Source: Bradyrhizobium sp. LMTR 3 (GTDB taxonomy: Bacteria; Pseudomonadota; Alphaproteobacteria; Rhizobiales; Xanthobacteraceae). From it: a stretch of DNA of 64,000 nt. The DNA lies in contig NZ_MAXC01000051.1 in assembly GCF_001693485.1 (NCBI RefSeq), positions 1 to 64,000 on the forward strand, given 5' to 3'. Below are positions 8,225-14,644 of this stretch, in pieces; the stretch's first letter is position 1, and every line of letters begins with the position of its first letter. The position numbers and the translations under genes were made by a program. Below the pieces are notes generated by a model. That model searched no databases, was not told where the DNA came from, and saw only the letters and a list, made by a program, of their open reading frames with translations.

Positions 8225-9211
8225 CTACTTCGCGACGAAGCCGGCTTCCTTCATCAGCGAGGCATTCAGCTTGTCGTCCTCTTCGAGGAATTTCAGCATG
8301 TCCTTGCCGGTGAGGAAGATCGGCTTCAGTGCCTGCTTCTCCATGTACTCCTTGTATTCCGGCGTCTGCGTCACCTTCTGGAACAGGTCGACATAGAACG
8401 CCTGCTGCTCCGGCGTCACCTTGCCGGGCAGGAACATCGCGCGCAGCATCAGGTACTGCACGTCGAGCCCTTCCTCCTTGCAGGTCGGGACGTCGTTCCA
8501 GGATTGCGTCTCCGTGACCTTGGTTTTGTAGGAAATGCGCTCCTTGTCGAACACGCACAGCGCGCGGACCTGGCCGGCGCGCCAGACTTCGAGGTTTTCA
8601 GACGGGTTATTGACATTGGCTTCGGTGTGCTTGCCGACAAGCTGCGTCGCCGCCTCGCCGCCGGACTTGTAGGGCAGATAGGAGAACTTCGCGCCGGTCT
8701 TCTGCTCCATGAAAACCGTCAACACATGGTCCTCGCGCTTGGAGCCGGTGCCGCCCATCTTGAACGGCGAGCTCGCCGCCTTGGCGGCGGCGATGAAATC
8801 CTTCACCGTCTTCGGACCCTCGGCATTGTCCCACAGCACGAACTGGTCGAGCGCGACCACCGACACCGGCGTCAGGTCACGCCAGTTGAACGGGATCTTG
8901 GCCGACAGCGGCAGCATGTAGATCAGGGAATAGGCGATCAGCACCTTGTTGGGATCGCCGTCGCTGGATTTCATGTACATCAGCGCCTCGGCGCCGGACG
9001 CCCCGCCCTTGAGCGACACAACCATCGGCTGCTTCATCAGGTTGTTCTTTTGGATCGCCGCCTGCATCATCCGCGCCATCTGGTCGGAGGCACCGCCGGC
9101 GCCGGCCGCGACCACGATTTCCACCGGCTTGGTCGGCTCCCAAGCGGCAAACGCAGGGGTGGTTGCGATCAGGGCCGTCAAGACGGCCGCGGCTTTGAGG
9201 ATCTGTCCCAC
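8225..9211 (-). CDS. tctC: Bug/TctC-family periplasmic binding protein
   Basis: About 328 residues from the GTG at 9211, which has GGGAAG upstream and gives a clean signal peptide (GQILKAAAVLTALIATTPAFA). A longer frame would need a TTG start and spoils the leader. The mature protein shows the Bug pattern: KPVEIVVAAGAGGASDQMAR near the start, VVSLKGGASGAEAL, and FSYLPYKSGGEAATQLV. It is convergent with the aldolase 5 bp away and lies on the same strand as tctB-tctA, so it is the likely receptor of that transporter. It is somewhat divergent from typical TctC at PFGAGG. Confidence 0.88.
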   Translation of the reverse strand: MGQILKAAAVLTALIATTPAFAAWEPTKPVEIVVAAGAGGASDQMARMMQAAIQKNNLMKQPMVVSLKGGASGAEALMYMKSSDGDPNKVLIAYSLIYMLPLSAKIPFNWRDLTPVSVVALDQFVLWDNAEGPKTVKDFIAAAKAASSPFKMGGTGSKREDHVLTVFMEQKTGAKFSYLPYKSGGEAATQLVGKHTEANVNNPSENLEVWRAGQVRALCVFDKERISYKTKVTETQSWNDVPTCKEEGLDVQYLMLRAMFLPGKVTPEQQAFYVDLFQKVTQTPEYKEYMEKQALKPIFLTGKDMLKFLEEDDKLNASLMKEAGFVAK

Positions 9212-9233
9212 GGGTTTCTTCCCTATGTATTTG

Positions 9234-9261
9234 CAAGACCTGGAAAACAAGACCTGGAAAA
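9234..9261 (+). repeat. Tandem 14-bp repeat, two copies
   Basis: The unit caagacctggaaaa occurs twice back to back, immediately upstream of the tctC start. It has the same 14-bp period as a second, unrelated tandem repeat about 75 bp away. Confidence 0.8.
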
Positions 9262-9333
9262 TCAGATCTGTCTGGTTGCCACATCTTGCGAGCGAACCGA
9301 TCAGAGTTCAAGCTGCACCGCAATGTGCCGCCC

Positions 9334-9375
9334 ATGACTTTCGCATCATGACTTTCGCATCATGACTTTCGCATC
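9334..9375 (+). repeat. Tandem 14-bp repeat, three copies
   Basis: The unit atgactttcgcatc occurs three times without spacing between tctC and the collagen-like gene. It may be replication slippage or a stacked binding site for a regulator of tctC. Confidence 0.85.
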
Positions 9376-9431
9376 AGGTGCAAATCCTTCCGGCAGGAGG
9401 GCCGCGGCTACGACGAACAGCCGAATTCAAT

Positions 9432-9461
9432 CTCGCCGCTTTTCCGTTGTGCGGCGGCGAG
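9432..9461 (+). promoter_or_regulatory. Hairpin in the leader of the collagen-like gene
   Basis: An 8-bp perfect inverted repeat (CTCGCCGC / GCGGCGAG) with a 14-base loop lies about 50 bases before the collagen-like lipoprotein start. No U-tract follows, so it is more likely a leader structure or protein site than a terminator. It may also be chance in GC-rich DNA. Confidence 0.3.
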
Positions 9462-9509
9462 TGGGCCCGTTTAATGCACGCTACAAAAAACATCCGGAGG
9501 AGAGACTGA

Positions 9510-9881
9510 ATGAGAAGGATTTTGATGACCGCCCTCATGGGTGCGACGCTGACGCTCGCGGGGTGCGGACGGGATCCAGGACCGAAAGGGGATACCGGCC
9601 CACAGGGACCGGCCGGGCCGCAGGGCGTACAGGGCTTGCAAGGCGTGCCCGGCGCTCAAGGGCAACAGGGTCCCCAAGGGCCACAGGGACCGCAGGGTGT
9701 GCCCGGTCCGAAAGGCGATCCCGGACCGGCTGGCACTTCCATCAGGTCGGTTCAGGCCAGCGGCGAGGTCGGCTGCGATGCCAATGAAAACCTGGTGTCG
9801 GTGTTCTGTCCGTCAGGCGGTGCCCCCGACGGCGCCAAGTGCGGCACCGGTCCGGCCGTCGGTCTTTGCTTCAAGAAGTAG
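9510..9881 (+). CDS. Collagen-like Gly-X-Y lipoprotein
   Basis: A 123-residue predicted lipoprotein. The signal sequence ends in LAGC, placing the lipidated Cys at position 19. Residues 24-74 are 17 uninterrupted Gly-X-Y triplets (GPKGDTGPQGPAGPQG and onward), rich in Pro and Gln, which should form a collagen-type triple helix. A short C-terminal domain with four Cys (GCDANENLVSVFC, KCGTGPAVGLC) may be a disulphide-bonded trimerisation or capping unit. The ribosome-binding site GGAGGAGA precedes the ATG. It is followed 47 bp later by another exported small protein. Probable location is the outer membrane or periplasm; function unknown. Confidence 0.88.
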   Translation: MRRILMTALMGATLTLAGCGRDPGPKGDTGPQGPAGPQGVQGLQGVPGAQGQQGPQGPQGPQGVPGPKGDPGPAGTSIRSVQASGEVGCDANENLVSVFCPSGGAPDGAKCGTGPAVGLCFKK

Positions 9882-9928
9882 CCGCCCGGTTGCGCTACGA
9901 TCCGACGAATAATGGTCGGCGAAAAAGC

Positions 9929-10258
9929 ATGAAAGCGTTCGCGATTGGTTTTCTCCTGGCTTGTCTTGCCGCCACCGCGGACGCCGGCTCCTCAATAATT
10001 GGCGCGGGCTCTCAAACCTGCACGGCTTGGACCAACCGCAAGAAGAATGCGGTCGTCAAAGGAAGCTTTGAATCCTGGCTGGTTGGATTTATCAGCGGCC
10101 TCAACATCAGCGGCGAGCGGGACATGGTGGGTGGCGGCGACTTCGACGCGATCATCGCGTGGATGGATCAACGTTGCCTCACCACGCCCTCAGACAGAAT
10201 AGGTATCGCGGCGCTCGACCTCGGTATGGAATTGGCCAAAAAGGCCGCCAAACCGTAG
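9929..10258 (+). CDS. Small secreted protein, Rap1a/Tai-like
   Basis: A 109-residue exported protein. The start MKAFAIGFLLACLAATADA gives a typical signal peptide; a longer frame overlaps the previous gene. The mature part has the layout Cys ... Trp ... GFISGLN ... Asp ... Trp ... Cys (SQTC, ESWLVGFISGLNIS, IIAWMDQRC), then an alanine- and leucine-rich helix. This resembles Rap1a/Tai-type periplasmic proteins, where the two Cys form a disulphide. It follows the collagen-like lipoprotein and may share its transcript. The family link is by pattern only. Confidence 0.7.
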   Translation: MKAFAIGFLLACLAATADAGSSIIGAGSQTCTAWTNRKKNAVVKGSFESWLVGFISGLNISGERDMVGGGDFDAIIAWMDQRCLTTPSDRIGIAALDLGMELAKKAAKP

Positions 10259-10284
10259 TGGGCGGTTCTGAACGCTTGGGTACC

Positions 10285-11082
10285 CTATTTGCCCTTCCAG
10301 TTCGGCGAGCGCTTGTTGAGGAACGCGTCCATTCCCTCGCGGAAGTCCTCGCTCATATAGGCGCGCAGGATCAGGTCCTCGCCCTCGTCACGCGTCAATG
10401 TCCGCCGGATGCGGCGCACTGCTTCCTTGGTCACTTCGAGCGTGATCGGCGCATGGCTCGCAACGAGTTTCGCAGTCTCGTCGGCGCGGCGCTGCAACGT
10501 TGCGACATCGGGCACGACCTCATTGAGCAGCCCGAGCGCCAGCGCTTCCGGCGCTTCCACCAGCCGCGCCTTGAAGATCAGGTCCTTGGTCCGCGCGGGG
10601 CCGACCAGCGAAACGAGCCTGGAGATATTGGACATCGACAGGCAATTGCCGAGCGTACGCGCGATGGGAAAACCCATCCGCGTTGTCTCGGTACCGATGC
10701 GGATGTCGCAGCACGCCGCAATCCCAGCCCCGCCGCCAGTGCAGGCGCCGGCAATCGCCGCGATCGTCGGGACCCGGCAGGCCTCCAGCGCACCGAGCAC
10801 GCGGTCGATCCGCGCCTCATAGTCGAGCGCGTCCTGTGCAGTCTTGAAGGCGCGGAACTGCGAAATGTCGGTGCCCGATGCGAACGCCTTGTCGCCGGCG
10901 CCGGTCAAGATCATCGCCTTGATCGAGCGATCATTGTTGATGGTCTCGCAGATCACCGCCATCTGCTCGTACATGGCAAAGGTCAGCGCGTTGCGCGCCT
11001 GCGGACGGTTGAACGTCAGCCGGGCGATGCCGTCCTCGACGGAATAGATCAGGTCTTCGGTCGAAGCTACCGGAGCGTTCAT
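10285..11082 (-). CDS. Enoyl-CoA hydratase/isomerase family protein
   Basis: About 265 residues of the crotonase family, starting MNAPVASTEDLIYSVE; a TTG start ten codons upstream is less likely. The CoA/oxyanion regions are visible as KAFASGTDISQF and GACTGGGAGIAACCDIR. The loop that usually carries the catalytic glutamate (GLPE) reads GFPIARTLGN here, so it may not be a standard hydratase. It lies directly after the first aminotransferase gene on the same strand, with 36 bp between, so co-transcription is likely. The acyl-CoA substrate is unknown. Confidence 0.88.
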   Translation of the reverse strand: MNAPVASTEDLIYSVEDGIARLTFNRPQARNALTFAMYEQMAVICETINNDRSIKAMILTGAGDKAFASGTDISQFRAFKTAQDALDYEARIDRVLGALEACRVPTIAAIAGACTGGGAGIAACCDIRIGTETTRMGFPIARTLGNCLSMSNISRLVSLVGPARTKDLIFKARLVEAPEALALGLLNEVVPDVATLQRRADETAKLVASHAPITLEVTKEAVRRIRRTLTRDEGEDLILRAYMSEDFREGMDAFLNKRSPNWKGK

Positions 11083-11118
11083 CGCAGCTCTCTCTATTTT
11101 TGTTTCGGTCAAACAGGC

Positions 11119-12318
11119 TCAGGCGACGGCGGCCTTCGGCATCTCCACGACATCGCGTCCCTTGAGCACTTCCATCGCCGCCAGCACGCCACCGCCGCGA
11201 TGCGGCACCTTGGCGAGATCGAGACCCATCTCGACACCCGACAGCGTGCCCATCAGCATGAGGTCGTTGAAGTGTCCGATATGGCCGATCCGGAACACCC
11301 TGCCCTTGATTTTGTTCAGGCCGGTGCCGAGCGACATGTCGAAGTTTTCCAGCACGACCTTGCGGAAGTTGTCGGCGTCATGGCCTTCCGGCATGACGAC
11401 GCCGGTCAGCGCAGGCGAATGTGCGCCCTGCTCCTGACATTGCGTTTCCAGCCCCCACACCTTGATGGCCGCGCGCGTCGCGGCGCTGTGGCGCTTGTGG
11501 CGGGCGAAGACATTCTCGAGACCCTCCTCCTCGAGCATCTTGACCGCTTCGCGCAGCCCGAACAGCAAGTTCGTTGCCGGCGTGTAGGGCCAGGTGCCGG
11601 CCTTGTTGATCGCGATGACTTCCTGCCAGTCCCAATAGGAGCGCATCGCGGGATTGGCCTTCGCCACCGCGAGCGCCTTTTCCGAGATGGCGTTGAAGCC
11701 GAGACCCGGCGGCAGCATCAGCCCCTTTTGCGATCCGGCGACCGACACGTCGATGCCCCAGGCGTCGTGCTCATATTCCAGCGATCCCAGACCGGAGATG
11801 GTGTCGACCATCAGGAGCGCGGGATGGTTGACGCGGTCGAGAATCTTGCGGACGTCCTGCGGATGGGTGACGCAGCCGGTCGAAGTCTCGTTGTGGACCA
11901 CGCACACGGCCTTGATCTTGTGCGCCTTGTCGGCCGACAGCCGCGTCTCGATCTGCTCAAGGTCTGCGCCATGACGCCAGTCACCGGGAATGAAGTCCAC
12001 CTCGAGCTTGAACTTGTCGGCGATGCCGCGCCAGAGCACGGCAAATTGCCCGGTCTCCGCCATCAGCACCTTGTCGCCCGGCTGCAGCGTGTTGACGATA
12101 GCCGCCTCCCAGGCCCCGGTCCCCGACGACGGGTAGATGATCACCGGCTGTTTGGTGCGAAACACCCGCTGCATGGCCGCCAGCGCAGCGTATCCGACCT
12201 CGGCAAACTCGGGACCCCGGTGGTCCATGGTCGGCATATCCATGGCACGCAGCACCCGGTCCGGCACGTTGGTCGGTCCCGGAATCTGCAGAAAATGCCT
12301 TCCAGTATGCACGGTCAT
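11119..12318 (-). CDS. Serine-glyoxylate aminotransferase, paralog 1
   Basis: A 399-residue class V aminotransferase using PLP. Start MTVHTGRHFLQIPGP, with AAGGAC upstream. Family features are IYPSSGTGAWEAAIVNTL, ALLMVDTISGLGSLEY (the Asp that contacts PLP) and SQKGLMLPPGLGF with Lys198 as the Schiff-base lysine. It probably converts serine and glyoxylate to hydroxypyruvate and glycine. A second copy lies immediately upstream on the same strand, about 140 bp away. Serine/glyoxylate specificity is inferred from overall similarity to SgaA, and alanine- or aspartate-glyoxylate activity remains possible. Confidence 0.9.
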   Translation of the reverse strand: MTVHTGRHFLQIPGPTNVPDRVLRAMDMPTMDHRGPEFAEVGYAALAAMQRVFRTKQPVIIYPSSGTGAWEAAIVNTLQPGDKVLMAETGQFAVLWRGIADKFKLEVDFIPGDWRHGADLEQIETRLSADKAHKIKAVCVVHNETSTGCVTHPQDVRKILDRVNHPALLMVDTISGLGSLEYEHDAWGIDVSVAGSQKGLMLPPGLGFNAISEKALAVAKANPAMRSYWDWQEVIAINKAGTWPYTPATNLLFGLREAVKMLEEEGLENVFARHKRHSAATRAAIKVWGLETQCQEQGAHSPALTGVVMPEGHDADNFRKVVLENFDMSLGTGLNKIKGRVFRIGHIGHFNDLMLMGTLSGVEMGLDLAKVPHRGGGVLAAMEVLKGRDVVEMPKAAVA

Positions 12319-12460
12319 GGGCGTCCTTCCCGGTATTGCCTTGGCGTTTCGAGCCGCTCGAATATCACCATTTGGCGGGCTTGTCGCCCGCCAGACGCAG
12401 CACGTCAATGCGTGGGAAGGAGGGCTGGAGCGGCGTCCGCAGGCAGGCGCGAGTTGCCGG

Positions 12461-13663
12461 CTAGGTGCCGACGACCTTGAGATGCGCCGGGGAATTGCCT
12501 TGGGGACGCTGCTCCAGATACTTCATCGCGGCATCGATACCGCCGGCCCGGTACGGAATGCCGGCGACTGACAGCCCCATCTCCACGCCCGTCAGTGCAG
12601 CGAGCAAGACCAGCTCGTTGCATTCGCCGAGATGACCGATGCGGAATACCTTGCCTGCCACCTTTGACAGTCCGGAGCCGAGCGACATGTTGAAGTTGTC
12701 GAGCACCACCTTGCGGAACTGGTCCGCGTCATGCCCCGGCGGCATCAGCACGGCGGTGAGCACCGGGGAAAAGTCCTTTGGCTCCTGGCAGAGCACCTCC
12801 AGTCCCCAGTGATTGACGGCGGCACGCGTAGCCGCGGCGAGCCGCTGATGGCGCGCGAAGACCTTGTCGAGCCCCTCCTCAAGCAACATCGCAATGGCCT
12901 CGCGCAGGCCGTAGAGCAGGTTGGTCGCCGGGGTATAGGGAAAGAAGCCATTCGCATTCGGCTTCAGCATTTCCTCCCAATCCCAATACGACCGCGGCAT
13001 TTTGTTGGTCTTGGCTGCAGCGCGGGCCTTGTCCGAGATCGCGTTGAACCCCAAACCGGGTGGCAACATGAACCCTTTCTGCGAGCAGCTAACGCTGACA
13101 TCGACCTTCCATTCGTCGTGCCGGTACTCGACCGATCCCAGCGAGGAGATGGTGTCGACCATCAGCAAGGCTGGATGACCGACCCGATCCATCGCGGCGC
13201 GGATTTCGCCGATCCGGCTGGTCGCACCAGTCGACGTTTCGTTGTGGACGACCATCACGGCCTTGAGCCCATGCGATGTGTCGCGCGCCAGCCTTTCCTC
13301 GATGACCGCCGGATCTGCGCCACGGCGCCAGTCGCCGGGCAAGAAGTCGACGTCAATTCCCCAACGTCCCGCCATCTGGCGCCACAGGGTCGCGAAATGG
13401 CCGGTCTCCACCATCAGAACCTTGTCGCCAGGCGACAGCGTGTTGACGATCGCGGCTTCCCAGGCCCCTGTCCCCGACGACGGGAAGATCACCACCGGTC
13501 CCGAGGTCTGGAAAATCTTCTGACTGCCGCCGAGCACGGCCCGCCCGAGTTCGGCGAACTGGGCGCTGCGGTGATCGATCACAGGCATGTCCATCGCGCG
13601 AAGAACGCGATCCGGAACCGGACTCGGCCCCGGAATCTGAAGAAAATGCCGTCCTTGCTGCAT
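12461..13663 (-). CDS. Serine-glyoxylate aminotransferase, paralog 2
   Basis: A 400-residue class V aminotransferase closely similar to its downstream neighbour. Start MQQGRHFLQIPGPSPVP; the longer frame was trimmed to this ATG. PLP-site features are FPSSGTGAWEAAIVNTL, ALLMVDTISSLGSVEY and SCSQKGFMLPPGLGF with Lys196. The gene is divergent from a GntR-family regulator with a 128-bp spacer, so it is probably that regulator's target. The tandem pair differs in loops (for example WEEMLKPNANGFFPYTP), which may mean different amino donors. Confidence 0.9.
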   Translation of the reverse strand: MQQGRHFLQIPGPSPVPDRVLRAMDMPVIDHRSAQFAELGRAVLGGSQKIFQTSGPVVIFPSSGTGAWEAAIVNTLSPGDKVLMVETGHFATLWRQMAGRWGIDVDFLPGDWRRGADPAVIEERLARDTSHGLKAVMVVHNETSTGATSRIGEIRAAMDRVGHPALLMVDTISSLGSVEYRHDEWKVDVSVSCSQKGFMLPPGLGFNAISDKARAAAKTNKMPRSYWDWEEMLKPNANGFFPYTPATNLLYGLREAIAMLLEEGLDKVFARHQRLAAATRAAVNHWGLEVLCQEPKDFSPVLTAVLMPPGHDADQFRKVVLDNFNMSLGSGLSKVAGKVFRIGHLGECNELVLLAALTGVEMGLSVAGIPYRAGGIDAAMKYLEQRPQGNSPAHLKVVGT

Positions 13664-13742
13664 AAAAACCTCCCACCAGGCCTCATCTCTAGGTAATGCC
13701 GGCCTCATTTTGCATTCATTTTTTATCTTTTCAATGCTAATT

Positions 13743-13756
13743 TAGAATTCGATCTA
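13743..13756. promoter_or_regulatory. Candidate dyad operator between aminotransferase and GntR gene
   Basis: The inverted repeat TAGA-N6-TCTA lies in the 128-bp divergent spacer, about 36 bp before the GntR start. It is a plausible autoregulatory site, but the dyad is short and could be chance. Confidence 0.25.
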
Positions 13757-13791
13757 GAGCGTCGACGCCGTAAATTTCGCAAACTACCGTT

Positions 13792-14547
13792 ATGCAAATG
13801 AAATCCATGATTCCCGAAGCTGAGGCGCCGATCGCCCAATCCGCGTCCGACAACGGCACCGACCGGCAGGAAGCGTCACTGCACGGGGAAATTTTGTTGC
13901 GCCTTCGCGACCATGTCGTTGAGGGAAACATTCCAGAAGGCGCTCGGGTTCCGGAGCGGCAGCTTTGTGAAATGCTCGGCATTTCAAGAACGCCGCTGCG
14001 CGAGGCGCTGAAAGTTCTGGCCGCAGAGGGTCTGATCGAGCTCCTGCCCAACCGCGGCGCGCGGATACGCCAGCTCAGCCAGCGCGACCTGGAGGAGCTT
14101 TTCGACGTGATGGCCGGCCTGGAAAGCCTGGCCGGGCGCCTTGCCTGCGAGGCCATCACCGACGAGGAAATCGCGGAAATCGAGCGGCTGCACTACAAAA
14201 TGTACGGCCATTACCTGCACCGCGACATGCACGGCTATTTTCAGATCAACCAGCGCATCCACGAGAGCATTGTCACCGCTGCTCGCAACGAGACCCTGCG
14301 CACGGCTTACGCCAACTTCGCCGGCCGGATTCGCCGTGTCCGCTACTCCGCCAACTTCGCCCGCAAGCGGCAGCGCTGGGCGGAGGCCATGCGCGAGCAC
14401 GAAGCGATCCTGGATGCGTTGCGTCGCCGCGCCGGAAGCGAGCTGAGCGACATCCTGTTCCAGCATTTGCGTAACAAGCGGACCGCCGCTATCGAGCACT
14501 TGGCTGAAGCACGGGACGCCACCGCAGCCACGGCTGCGGAGGGCTAA
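13792..14547 (+). CDS. GntR-family regulator, FadR/FCD subgroup
   Basis: A 251-residue transcription factor. The winged-helix DNA-binding domain spans about 30-95 (GARVPERQLCEMLGISRTPLREALKVLAAEGLIELLPNRG is its signature region, of which LCEMLGISRTPLREALK is the recognition part). An all-helical FCD ligand domain follows, about 100-240, with His residues in IHESIV and MREHEAILDAL typical of metal/ligand binding. Members usually sense carboxylic acids. It diverges from the aminotransferase pair and precedes the FAD/Fe-S dehydrogenase, suggesting control of glyoxylate or 2-hydroxyacid use. Confidence 0.9.
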   Translation: MQMKSMIPEAEAPIAQSASDNGTDRQEASLHGEILLRLRDHVVEGNIPEGARVPERQLCEMLGISRTPLREALKVLAAEGLIELLPNRGARIRQLSQRDLEELFDVMAGLESLAGRLACEAITDEEIAEIERLHYKMYGHYLHRDMHGYFQINQRIHESIVTAARNETLRTAYANFAGRIRRVRYSANFARKRQRWAEAMREHEAILDALRRRAGSELSDILFQHLRNKRTAAIEHLAEARDATAATAAEG

Positions 14548-14644
14548 CCTTGCCGATTATGAATTCATAAGCTAGTTCATTCGATGAAAAAGTGCATAAC
14601 CGTGTCGAAGGGGTAGCCCCCTCTTGGATCACTTTGGATTTGGG

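Noticed and set aside
6725..9337. An 870-codon plus-strand frame over mtnP, the aldolase and tctC
   Set aside because: It crosses three clear genes in other frames and shows no family motif.
9234..9375. Short tandem repeats considered as a CRISPR array
   Set aside because: Units are 14 bp, directly adjacent, with no spacers and no cas genes in the window.
10159..12480. A 773-codon plus-strand frame
   Set aside because: Antisense to the enoyl-CoA hydratase and aminotransferase genes, with shadow-frame composition.
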